In this document: positions 12,236 through 23,373 of the stretch, piece by piece
Position numbering within the stretch: the first letter of the stretch is position 1
Layout of the letters: every line of letters starts with the position of its first letter
NCBI RefSeq assembly: GCF_026151205.1
Contig: NC_087079.1
Location: 13,604,945-13,664,944, forward strand
From: Bolinopsis microptera
Taxonomy: Eukaryota > Ctenophora > Tentaculata > Lobata > Bolinopsidae
DNA length: 60,000 nucleotides
Reading direction: 5' to 3'
The notes under the pieces: generated by a model
Told to the model about the DNA's origin: nothing
What the model saw: the letters and a program-made list of their open reading frames with translations, nothing else
Database searches by the model: none
Position numbers and translations under genes: made by a program

Positions 12236-14584
12236 CCACATAGGCGTAGATATGTCTGTAGCCGATTACTATATTAGCTAATTAGTATACTAGGACAAAT
12301 ATAATCACTCCTCAGTCACATTCTAGAGTTCAGAAAAAGAGTAAAAAACTGAATATCAAAAAACTGGAGTTATTTCAATTTTTAAAGAAGTCATTTTGGC
12401 TAGTATCCCGAACCGAGATATAATATGTGCAATTTTTTTTTATGGAAGCCTTTTTACTTAGTATCCACTACAGGCACGTAGCCAGGATTTTTCTTTGGGG
12501 GGCCCTTGGCGAGCGGAGCGAGCCGACCCGTTCAATCAGCTGCACAAAAAATTTGTTGTTTTCTTGATTTTTTATGTATGGTGTAAAACAGTGTAGAGAA
12601 GTGTACGATCGAAGAATATTTCCAGATTTAAACATGTAACAATTGTTGTTTAAATGCTACCTGAAGCTGTTCAAATGAATTGAACTGGGAGAATCGAGAA
12701 GATTACAAGTCACAGCTACGTACAACAATCAGGGTCAGGAATGAAAAAGGATACGTAGATAGAGTTCCTTATAATCCCTGACTACGACAGGAGCTGAAGG
12801 CAGATCTGGGAGGGTCTGGGCACAATATTATATTGCTATTATATTATCTTCTGCACACTTATACTTTAACTTAGCTTAAACTAATTACAACACTACAAAT
12901 CCATTACATTTATTGAGGATATGAGTATGACGTAGTTATGTCGATACGTTATTCAACTATTTATTTCTATTAGAATCTGTCTTCACTAAGTCTATTTAGA
13001 GACATTCAGAAATTTGAATCATTTATCAAGACATTATACTTATACATCACAAAAACCTCCGACTTGATTTACAACTAACTTCACAAACACTTATCATATA
13101 ATACAAAACTTACTCTGTCGGTTATCATACTATAATTCAAGGCAACATTAGCGTCCGTGAATTGATCTCTGCAGGAGCCCTCCCTTACTAAAACTATCCG
13201 CCGGTCTCAGCTTCAAACATAAAGGTATGGTAATTTAATAGACGCCGCTCTGCAAACGTCACCTTATCACCTACCTGAAACAGATTTTAAGATAAGCAAC
13301 TAAATAAAGATTCGTTGAGATTCTGAGTTTCTGCCCTGACGGCTAACCAAATAAAATTTGGTCGGACAGACTCATCTCGCATATTAGGAAAAGCAGCTGA
13401 GGTTTAAGATATTTACCTTCTTTCAGATTTCTTTTTTAGACTGAACTAAACTTTAAACGATAACCTCTGAATGATCTGAACAACTAACTTTAAGGACATC
13501 GATCCTAAGAAATGGCCGTTTTTAAAAGCTTTAAAAAATTTCAAAGGGGTCTACACAATGTCAATAACGCGCGCGCCGGCTGGCGCTAGATATTGTAAAA
13601 GGCTTACGATTTTTTTCCTTTATTCATCAGAAAGTCAATGTGGCAGACATAAAGAGCTAAAACTCTGTCAAAGCTCTAGATCAATCTTTCGATACTGTTT
13701 TGGAAAAGTTAGTGGATCAATGGATCCGTCCCTGAAGTGAAAACAAATGTTACTATCTTGCAAATGTTAACCATTTTATTTCGATTAGAATCGAATTTAA
13801 CATACTTAAACTTGATATGATGAATAATGAGGTACGTGTAAAAATCAAGGGTATCCCTCGAGCCAGTTCAGCTTGTGTAATATAACAAAATAAATAGGGA
13901 AAAATAAGGGAGGAGTACCTGGTGCCATGCTGTGTCAACAGAAGCGCTGAGGATAAATTCAGTGAGCATTAGTTGGAAAGGATTGTCATCAGTTACTGTG
14001 TGAGTTAGTGTTGTGGTGGACGAAAGGATAAGCCGCTGATCAGGGATATAGGCCCCTCCTCACGAACTCTCTGCTGTGTTGGCGCAACGAGTGAGGACTT
14101 TGGGGTGGTCAAAGATGTGATGGTCCCGTCAAGTCTTGGCGAAACTCAACATAGGTCAGATAGGTAGAAAACAATGCCATTGGAAAACTCTATCCAATGC
14201 AATAGTCACATTATAGTCATTTCTAGAAAAAAATAAACCTGGTTAATGTTGTTTAATGTGAGAGAATAAGATAAAGAAGTCGACCAATTTTTGTCAGTGT
14301 AAATATTGTCAAACAGCGGGCTCCAAAATCGTCTAGGGGGAAAGAGCCCTGAATATCAGCTATCTGCCTTAGTACCTTGGCTCTAAAGTCTAAATTATGC
14401 AGCGATGACGACATAAAAAGTCGCTGTATCGTGTGTGTATCATGGCAAATCTTGCTTTGTCAGAACTAAAAGAAGGTTTAGGAGCAAAGTAAATATCAGA
14501 CTTAAGATATGAAAGCACAGAAAGACTGAGTCAAATGTACAATTGTAGCTGCTGTCAGCTATTCTGCATCAAATAAAATATTAA
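12236..14584. other. AT-rich intergenic sequence, no gene seen
   Basis: No credible open frame or domain is visible on either strand. Around 12,474-12,540 a segment with CACGTAGCCAGGATTTT and a G run resembles the end of a DNA transposon or MITE, but no matching second end is found. Open frames near 13.56 kb and 13.75-13.94 kb match nothing. Confidence 0.5.
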
Positions 14585-15134
14585 GGGGCCATCTACTTAG
14601 GGACGTCCAGCAAAAAGGGAGGGGGAGGTGGTTTTGGAATTTCGGACAAATCCGGGACAGTGATAGGGAGTGGTTTCTGAAAATCCGGACGTCCGGAAAT
14701 TTTGGCAGAATTAACGAAAAAGTCGCATTTATTTCAACTCTTTGACACTAATTACTCAGTAAGTTTAGATCCCTGTATTTTGAACGAGAAGTCGTTTTCC
14801 AGGGCAGCTCATGAGAGCCGAGACACAACTCGCATATTCTGCTACTGCCTTAAAACTTATTCCATTGGATGGCTACCTACTAAGTACCTTAATGTAACTG
14901 TGCTAAACTTGTCTCGACACTAAATGTATTATTGTCTATTCTAAGTGACTACACATTTTATTAACAATGAATGTGAGTTGGTTTTATTTGTACTCTTTAA
15001 AGTAGCTGGAAATCAGGACGTCCGGGGGAGGGGGTTTGGAAAATTCGGACACATCCGGACAGGGGGAGGGGGTGCTCCCCCGGGGTGGTCTGAAAATCTG
15101 CAATTTTGACGGACCGTCCCAAGTAGATGGCCCC
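14585..15134. mobile_element. 550-bp MITE with about 24-bp terminal inverted repeats
   Basis: The left end GGGGCCATCTACTTAGGGAC and the reverse complement of the right end, GGGGCCATCTACTTGGGACG, agree at nearly every position. TAA flanks both ends (14,582-14,584 and 15,135-15,137), consistent with a 3-bp target duplication as made by PIF/Harbinger elements. Inside each end lies a second related G-rich block (gggagggggaggtgg and gggggagggggtttgg). The middle has no transposase. It is a non-autonomous DNA element; the superfamily is inferred from the TAA duplication only. Confidence 0.8.
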
Positions 15135-15429
15135 TAAAGTCTAAACAAAAGTTCTCAAAACGTACACAACGAGAGAGTGTCAACCTACATGTCAATGAAA
15201 CAGACTGTTTCATTGTTTGAGACAAACACGTGTGTTTGCGCGCAAATTCTGGAATAATCCGAGAGATGAACTGTAGCGAGTGTAACTTTAGTGTGCAGAT
15301 GAGTGTATGTACTTCGATGTATACTATTTCTGCACGACAGGATCCTTTGTAAGGGGTCATTCACATATTTAGTTATCACTCGCTAAGGAAAAAGGGGTGG
15401 GGGGAATAGGACATGGTTTATAATACACG

Positions 15430-15560
15430 CTTAACATGTTACTGTTTGCTAACCAATACAGCAATACTGGGGTAGGTTCACTGATAGTGTTTCTCAGAGA
15501 TATAGATGGCTGTAAATTATGCTAATAAATATATAAAAATAAATATGGTCAAATTTAATG
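15430..15560 (+). repeat. Copy of a ~120-bp repeat, left of the TIR element
   Basis: The segment with ACTGTTTGCTAACCAATA, GGGGTAGGTTCACT and GGCTGTAAATTATGCTAATA matches units at 18,355-18,640 beyond the TIR element. The TIR element at 15,649-18,285 therefore seems to have inserted within or next to an array of this repeat. Confidence 0.7.
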
Positions 15561-15648
15561 TTAAACAATGAGATGATTTAAGAGAAGCAAATATTAGTGG
15601 ACTGAAATTATAATCTGATAAAGTGCAGCTGTGAACTCAAATGTATAA

Positions 15649-18285
15649 GGACACGTTCATTGAAGTTTGAGGATATTGGTAAATTTCTAAAATAGCGTTT
15701 TCGACGATAGTGGCTTAATTTTAGCATCTATTAATCTAGCGTGTTCATGAGTTCTGAACATTAGCCACGTGACCCATACTCCCATATGCACTGCTCAGAA
15801 ATAAAATGTATTGCTTTTAGGCACTATAATGTAAAAAATGTCACATTTTTGTGACATTGTTTACCATAGCTGCCCAATTATCATTCCTTGGTCTGAAATA
15901 TAGTAGATTAGGTCAATCTAACAATTATGATACAACATTGGTTAAAGGGCACGGATCGAACGGCTTTAAGGCAATATTTCGTACCTTTGTCACACTCAGA
16001 ATACGAGACCTCTTTTCTACTGTGAGGTGTCCTCAAAACCCTTTCAACTCATTATTTGATGGTTCTTCTGCCAATCATAGCCCTAAAATATGTTGTTTTG
16101 AAAAGTTAGCAAATACATGCACTTGGTTATTGGGAAATGATGTAAATTCTGTCACATTATATGGAATTTGAAATTCCTGGGTGAATTTCCGAAATCATTT
16201 ATATCTGATTTTGGTTTGGAAGGCGGGAAAACTCTTATATAAGGACGATACACGGATACAGTTGATTCAAGTATAGGGCAGTTGATATAAACATCGTCAC
16301 AAAATGACATCGTAAATAGGTTAAATTTCGAAAAAATGATTATAGAATGAAATAGTCTGTGATTAACATATTACATACATTATAAAATGGGCAGAGGGTT
16401 TTTATATTTCCTGTATCTCTGTATTAATCATTTCGGACTGTAATTAGGACTGTTCACGTGAAAGAAATTGTATCTAAATTTTACAATGACTTACTCGTAT
16501 GTGACGAAATTTACATTTCTTGACCCTATTTTGAAGAACCATACCTCGGTTAGAATTCAATGTTCTTCCAGGAATTATTAGTTGGTTATTGTTTAGCAAA
16601 TCAGAACTCAAGTTTAACAATGCTGAGTTTAATTTTACTAAGTTACTGAAATGTGACGAAATTTACTTTTCCTGCCCCCAACAGTATAATTTCAATGTGA
16701 TGAAAAATTGGCATGGGTTTCTAAATTCCCTGTATAAATCCATTCTAAATATAATAAGGACTATTGATATGAAGGAAAATCTATCTAAATTTTAAAATGA
16801 CGTATGTGACGAAATTTACATTTTCTGCCCCTATTTTGAAGAACCATACCTCGGTTAGAATTCAATGTTCTTCCAGGAATTATTGGTTGGTTATTGTTTA
16901 GCAAATTAGAACTCAAGTTTAACAATGCTGAGTTTAATTTTACTAAGTTACTGAAATGTGACGAAATTTACTTTTCCTGCCCCAACAGTATAATTTCAAT
17001 GTGATGAAAAATTGGCATGGGTTTCTATATTTCCTGTATAAATCCATTCTAACTATAACAAGGACTAATTATATGAAAGAAAATCTATCTAAATTTTAAA
17101 ATGACGTATGTGACGAAATTTACATTTCTTGCCCCTATTTTGAAGAACCATACCTCAGTTAAAATTCACTTTTCTTCCAGGAATTATTGGTTGGTTATTG
17201 TTCAGCAAATTAGAACTCAAGTTTAACATGCTGAGTTTAATTTTACTAAATTACTGAAATGTGACGAAATTTACTTTTCCTGCCCCAACAGTATAATTTC
17301 AATGTGATGAAAAATTGGCATGGGTTTCTACATTTCTTGTATAAATCCATTCCGACTATAATAAGGACTGTTGATATGAAAGAAAATCTATCTAACTAAT
17401 GCAAGGGCTGATGTGACGAAATTTACATTTCTTGCCCCTATTTGAAGAATCATACCTCGAATAGGATATAATTTTACTTTTATCACCATACCTATGTCGA
17501 TAAACTAGTTATTTTGCCAACAAATAGCAAATAAGTTATCATATTTTTTGTGACGAAATTTACAAATTTTACCATGTTCAGGTGTTGAAATTTTGCCAAT
17601 GTAACATATCACTGCCATATAATAATTATATGACCGGGTGTGTGGTTGAAATATTGTTAATTGATCCATAGTAAGTAATATATGGTGTTTAAGTTGGTAT
17701 ACTAAATTTACTCAATTTCACACATGTTGAGATATCATACAAATGTATGTGACAAAGTTTACCCATTTTCTGCCTTCTGTATTTGTATTTGCCTATAACA
17801 ATGAAATATGTGAACAATTCCAAACACATTCAGCTCACAAAATAATGCTAGACTATTCGGCATTTCTTGTCAGGATGTCTTAAACATCCCTCATATAAAT
17901 TTCTTAAATGTGTGGACAGAGTTTACATGGTGCTACCATTTAACGAAAAAAGTCGCTAAATATGTAGATAATAGCTCATATGCAACTATCCTATAAATTT
18001 GAAATTCGAAAATTTGGTCAAACACGGCAACAAGGGGTCCATATAAACTCTGTCACGTTTTTTTTAGTGTGACAAAGTTTACAACTCACTGCCGGCCGCA
18101 TTTAAGCGATATCTTATCGTCTGATAAAGATATCGTTATGCGACAAAGTTTATCTAGAGGATGAAACGATTATCCTAACCATTGAGGGTTTATATAGTTT
18201 TATAGTGTGACACATTTTACATCATCGTGCCATTTAGTAGGGTCACTAATATTTACCAATATCCTCAAACTTCAATGAACGGTCC
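15649..18285. mobile_element. TIR/iteron element, copy 1 (non-autonomous, 2.6 kb)
   Basis: The left end GGACACGTTCATTGAAGTTT and the next 15 bases are the inverse of the right end, giving TIRs of about 35 bp (the right copy has GGACCG in place of GGACACG). The interior has no transposase. It carries at least 12 variants of GTGACGAAATTTAC, often followed 6-15 bases later by TGCC. From 16.5 to 17.4 kb two alternating forms make a tandem repeat of about 300 bp. Near the left end the motif is reversed (GTAAATTCTGTCAC near 16,142), and in the right two-thirds it is mostly forward. A second copy lies at 26,848-30,401. Short open frames inside are not conserved as coding. The superfamily is unknown. 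Confidence 0.85.
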
Positions 18286-18354
18286 ATAAAACAAAACTCA
18301 CAATTCGGATCGAACAGTTTAAATGAAACACAATAAGACAGAGTAATTGGTAAA

Positions 18355-18640
18355 ATGTTAAACAATAAGCTTCACTTTAGTGGTTCTCAGAGATGGCTGT
18401 AAATTATGTAATAAATGTCCACTTTTTGGACCGGAAACATGATTGTAGGGAATAAATCAATAATACTGTTTGCTAACCAATATTGGGATATGTTCACTTA
18501 TAGTGTTCCTCAGAGATAGCTGTAAATTATGCTAATAAATATCCACTATTTGGACTAGAAATAATTTAGGGAGTTAATCAATAAAATACTGTTTGCTAAT
18601 CAATATTGGGGTAGGTTCGCTTATATAAGTGTTTCTCAAC
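18355..18640 (+). repeat. ~120-bp tandem repeats, right of the TIR element
   Basis: Two units and a partial third share GTTTGCTAACCAATATTGGG, TGTTCACTTATAGTGTTCC and AGCTGTAAATTATGCTAATA. They match the single unit at 15,430-15,560. Period is about 120 bases with modest divergence. Confidence 0.75.
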
Positions 18641-18715
18641 AAAACACTTGTCCAAAATACAATTAAAATTAGAGAAAATTTACACCTTGACAACATTTAA
18701 CAAATGTACTATTGC

Positions 18716-18805
18716 AAATGACAAAAGTGTAATAAGGTAACTGGTAACAAGTCTGCTGGTTATTCAAAATTTAACATTAAAATATGTCCCGGCCCTTTGA
18801 ATCAT
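18716..18805 (+). repeat. Partial 230-bp satellite unit left of the foldback element
   Basis: ATTGCAAATGACAAAAGTGT through CCCGGCCCTTTGAATCAT matches the second part of the satellite units at 21,463-23,179. The unit is interrupted by the foldback element directly after AATCAT and resumes after it. Confidence 0.85.
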
Positions 18806-21456
18806 CGGCACTATCCGTCGCGGAGTCGAGTCCGCGGCGGAGCCGCCGGACTCCGGGCGGACTCCGAGCGGACTCCGGTGGAGCCGCCGGACTCCGAACG
18901 GACTCCGGCGGTGCTCCGCCAAAATGTATTTACAGTGGACTCGAGTACAATTTTGGCGGACTCCGAGCGGAGCCGAGCGGACTCCGAGCGGACTTTAAAG
19001 TCCGCCGCGGACTCCGAGCGGCTCCGCGGCGGCTCGGCGGAGTGTCCGCCGCGGACTAAGCCACTAGGCGGACTCCGGTCCGCCGCGGACTCCGGCGGAG
19101 TGCTTGGCGGACTCCGCCGGACCTCTCCGCCAGACTTGAATCCGGCGGAGTCCGGCGGAGCTTGGCGGACTCCGCCAGCTCGGCGGACTCCGCTCGGAGT
19201 CCGCCGGACTCCAACAGAGTCCACTGACTTCCGACCTCCGTCTTCCGACCCTCGGCTAAATTTGTCACGTGACATACAACATAGCATTTTGCAATATTGT
19301 GGTCAGATGAAAAGGTCGCTAGTGATAAACCTTAACCATTACCCTCACAATGTCAATAGTGTACAACTCTAGTCCTAACTTTGACCCTATAATGTATAAA
19401 CGTTGACCCTAACCCTCCACCAAACCGTCCGCAGCGAAATATCAATGTCATTGACTGGTCACGTGACCAAAACAATTTGTGTCATATTATCTCATATGGG
19501 GAAGCGTTTTTAGCAAGCAAAAATACGTCGACCATCACAGGACGACGCCAGCCAGCACTCTCTACGCTCTTCGAGCTCCGATCGTCCTGTGACGAAGTAA
19601 GGACGAAGCCTGAGGTCCTCAGGTAACATCGACCACCGATTAAAAATTCAAAAATTTTTTGACATAAAGGTCAAATGTAAAACTAAAATCTTGATGTTGA
19701 TTGATTGACGACGCGGACGTCAATTTTTGAGCACAGCGCGAGCGCATGCGGAAAAGGACCGCGTAGCTAGTCAAGATGTTGATAAATATTTGGCTTGTGG
19801 CGCGATGTGTTGCTCTAACTATAGCCCTCTCGCTTGCAGTAGCGCGCGACCGCCGGAGGCGGAAATGACCTGGTTAGTTAGTTAAACGCGATGTGCCTTG
19901 TAGGATGAAATCCTACTAGCTGACGCCATTCGCAGCTGTGCTGCTCGCTGTACGTCAGCGATCGAAATTTATACGCGTATCCCCCGTTAAGATGTGCCAC
20001 TCGAACGCGCCACACAATTTTTTTCGTTGCTCGTCGCACGTCCGACGAACAACGAAGCTCGTTTGCGACGCGACGCGCAATGAGCTGCCAGGCTAGGACA
20101 TCGTCCTGGTCCAACAAATTTTGGCGAGCGATTTTCTCAAAAATTTAATGAGGGCGTCGACGTGCGACTAGCAACGAAAAAAATTGCGTGGCGCGTCGGG
20201 GGTGGCACATCTTAACGGGTGATACGCGTATAAATTTCGATCGCTGACGTACAGCGAACATCACAGCTGCGAGTGGCGTCAGCTAGTAGGATTTTCATCC
20301 TACAATGCAAGGCACATCGCGTTCATTTAGCTAACCAGGTGCTTTCGCGCCGCTGCGGGCGCGCTTGTTCCACAAGTCATTTCCGGCGGTCGCGCGCTAC
20401 TGCAAGCGAGAGGGCTATAGTTAGAGCAACACATCGCGCCACAAGCCAAATATTTATCAACATCTTGACTAGCTACGCGGTCCTTTTCCGCATGCGCTCG
20501 CGCTGTGCTCAAAAATTGACGTCGTCAATCAATCAGCATCAAGATTTTAGTTTTACAGTTGACCTTTATGTCAAAAAATCTTTGAATTTTCAATCGGTGG
20601 TCGATGTTACCTGAGGACCTCAGGCTTCGTCCTTACTTCGTCACAGGTCGATCGGAGCTCGAAGAGCGTAGAGACGCTGGCTGGCGTCGTCCTGTGATGG
20701 TTGACGTATTTTTGCTTGCTGGGATCCGGCCGAATGACGCCACATGCAACGTGTAGGGTAAAACTAAAAACGCTTCCCCATATGAGATAATATGACACAA
20801 ATTGTTTTGGTCACGTGACCAGTCATGACATTGATATTTCGCTGCGGACGGTTTGGTGGAGGGTTAGGGGTCAACGTTTATACATTATAGGGTCAAAGTT
20901 AGGACTAGAGTTGTACACTATTGACATTGTGAGGGTAATGGTTAAGGTTTTCATCTGACCACAATATTGTAAAATGCTATGTTGTATGTCACGTGACAAA
21001 TTTAGCCGAGGGTCGGAAGACGGAGGTCGGAAGTCAGTGGACTCTGTTGGAGTCCGGCGGACTCCGAGCGGAGTCCGCCGAGCTGGCGGAGTCCGCCAAG
21101 CTCCGCCGGACTCCGCCGGATTCAAGTCTGGCGGAGAGGTCCGGCGGAGTCCGCCAAGCACTCCGCCGGAGTCCGCGGCGGACCGGAGTCCGCCTAGTGG
21201 CTTAGTCCGCGGCGGACACTCCGCCGAGCCGCCGCGGAGCCGCTCGGAGTCCGCGGCGGACTTTAAAGTCCGCTCGGAGTCCGCTCGGGCTCCGCTCGGA
21301 GTCCGCCAAAATGTACTCGAGTCCACTGTAAATACATTTTGGCGGGAGCACCGCCGGAGTCCGCTCGGAGTCCGGCGGCTCCGCCGGAGTCCGCTCGGAG
21401 TCCGCTCGAAGTCCGGCGGCTCCGCCGCGGACTCGACTCCGCGACGGATAGTGCCG
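18806..21456. mobile_element. Foldback element FB1: 2.65-kb giant inverted repeat with 6-bp target duplication
   Basis: The left arm (18,806-20,042) and right arm (20,159-21,456) are inverse copies of each other around a 116-bp spacer. Both ends start CGGCACTATCCGTCGCGGAG. The host satellite's AATCAT occurs on both sides (18,800-18,805 and 21,457-21,462), as expected for a 6-bp target duplication. The outer 450 bases of each arm are dense in CGGACTCCG/CGGAGTCCG. The inner part is complex sequence with TCACGTGA sites. The right arm has two extra blocks: a 37-bp hairpin motif near 20,350 and about 45 bp near 20,721-20,765. The Arg/Ser/Pro-rich open frames in the arms mirror each other and are not genes. 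No transposase is present. Confidence 0.9.
20349..20377 (+). repeat. Hairpin motif insertion in the right arm of FB1
   Basis: A GC-rich block ending GCGCTTGTTCCACAAG is present in the right arm but missing at the mirror position of the left arm (near 19,870), where the flanking AACCAGG and TCATTTCC are joined directly. The same motif occurs at about 8,930, 30,800 and 44,000. Confidence 0.7.
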
Positions 21457-21462
21457 AATCAT

Positions 21463-23179
21463 CCGCCGAATGATCAACTGAATGATTGCAACAGACAAAG
21501 AAACAAGCAAAATTTGTTAAATGGAGTGCATGATCAAAGAAGGTATATTAGCTCCCTACAAAAATCTAATCCAATGAGAGAATAAATCTAAAGTCCAATT
21601 GCAAATGACAAAAGTGTAGCAAGGTAACTGCAGGTAACAAGTCTGCTGGTTATTGAGAATTTAACATTAAAATATGTCCCGGCCCTTTGAGCATCCGCCG
21701 AATGATCAACCGTTAATGATTGCAACAGACAAAGAAACAAGCAAAATTTGTTAAATGTAGTGAATGATCAAAGAAGGTATATTAGAGCTCCCTACAAAAA
21801 TCTAATCCAATGAGAAAATAAATCTAAAGTCCAATTGCAAATGACAAAAGTGTAGTAAGGTAACTGGTAACAAGTCTGCTGGTTATTGAGAATTTAACAT
21901 TAAAATATGTCCCGGCCCTTTGGATCATCCGCCGAATGATCAACCGAATGATTGCAACAGACAAAGAAACAAGCAAAATTTGTTAAATGGAGTGAATGAT
22001 CAAAGAAGGTATATTAGCTCCCTACAAAAATCTAATCCAATGAGAAAATAAATCTAAAGTCCAATTGCAAATGACAAAAGTGTAGTAAGGTAACTGGTAA
22101 CAAGTCTGCTGGTTATTGAGAATTTAACATTAAAATATGTCCCGGCCCTTTGAATCATCCGCCGAACGATCAACCGAATGATTGCAACAGACAAAGAAAC
22201 AAGCAAAATTTGTTAAATGGAGTGCATGATCAAAGAAGGTATATTAGAGCTCCCTACAAAAATCTAATCCAATGAGAAAATAAATCTAAAGTCCAATTGC
22301 AAATGACAAAAGTGTAGCAAGGTAACTGCAGGTAACAAGTCTGCTGGTTATTGAGAATTTAACATTAAAATATGTCCCGGCCCTTTGAATCATTCGCCGA
22401 ATGATCAACCGAATGATTGCAACAGACAAAGAAACAAGCAAAATTTGTTAAATGGAGTGCATGATCAAAGAAGGTATATTAGAGCTCCCTACAAAAATCT
22501 AATCCAATGAGAAAATAAATCTAAAGTCCAATTGCAAACGACAAAAGAGTAGCAAGGTAACTGCAGGTAACAAGTCTGCTGGTTATTGAGAATTTAACAT
22601 TAAAATATGTCCCGGCCCTTTGGATCATCCGCCGAATGATCAACCGAATGATTGCAACAGACAAAGAAACAAGCAAAATTTGTTAAATGGAGTGCATGAT
22701 CAAAGAAGGTATATTAGAGCTCCCTACAAAAATCTAATCCAATGAGAAAATAAATCTAAAGTCCAATTGCAAATGACAAAAGTGTAGCAAGGTAACTGCA
22801 GGTAACAAGTCTGCTGGTTATTGAGAATTTAACATTAAAATATGTCCCGGCCCTTTGAATCATCCGCCGAATGATCAACCGAATGATTGCAACAGACAAA
22901 GAAACAAGCAAAATTTGTTAAATGGAGTGCATGATCAAAGAAGGTATATTAGCTCCCTACAAAAATCTAATCCAATGAGAAAGGTAACTGGTAACAAGTC
23001 TGCTGGTTATTGAGAATTTAACATTAAAATATGTCCCGGCCCTTTGGAGCATCCGCCGAATGATCAACCGAATGATTGCAACAAACAAAGGAACAAGCAA
23101 AATTTCAAATTTGTTAAATGGAGTGCGTGATCAAAGAAAGTATATTAGCTCTCTACAAAAATCAAATCCGATGAGAAAA
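21463..23179 (+). repeat. 230-235-bp satellite array (about 7 units)
   Basis: The landmark CCCGGCCCTTTG recurs at spacings of 233, 230, 235, 235, 235 and 189 bases. Units are almost identical. They differ mainly by small indels (TTAGAGCTCC or TTAGCTCC; AACTGCAGGTAAC or AACTGGTAAC), and the 189-bp unit lacks about 46 bases. The last unit, from 23,045, is more divergent and decays at 23,179. The array starts left of FB1 at about 18,716, so FB1 split one unit. Confidence 0.9.
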
Positions 23180-23373
23180 TATTGTTTTCCGATATTACAA
23201 TCACAATCCACGGACATGACTAAAATGACTGACACGTCCCGCGCGGCATCAGAAATATGGGAGGAAATCTGGCACCACGATTTGTGGTGCCAGTTGTGGC
23301 CATGGATAGAGCCCTCTTTGCCGCCTCCGGCGGTCGCGCGCTACTGCAAGCGAGAGGGCTCTGGTTAGAGCAA
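23180..23373. other. Junction between two satellites with a motif shared with FB1
   Basis: This 194-bp piece lies between the 230-bp and 99-bp arrays. It contains a short inverted repeat, GGCACCAC gattt GTGGTGCC, near 23,271. A block at about 23,328-23,372 (CGGTCGCGCGCTACTGCAAG, then cgagagggct, then GGTTAGAGCAA) also occurs in both arms of FB1, at about 19,812-19,857 inverted and 20,385-20,430. No gene is seen. Confidence 0.7.

Noticed and set aside
15851-16171. 106-codon frame repeated at 27,050-27,371
   Set aside because: It lies in the TIR element, but the second copy is split by frameshifts and contains the non-coding iteron motif, so it is not conserved as protein.
18784-19372. Long Arg/Ser/Pro-rich open frames (up to about 190 codons)
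   Set aside because: They lie in the CGGACTCCG-rich outer arm of FB1, are open on both strands, and reappear as mirror images in the other arm at 20,871-21,585. They reflect base composition.
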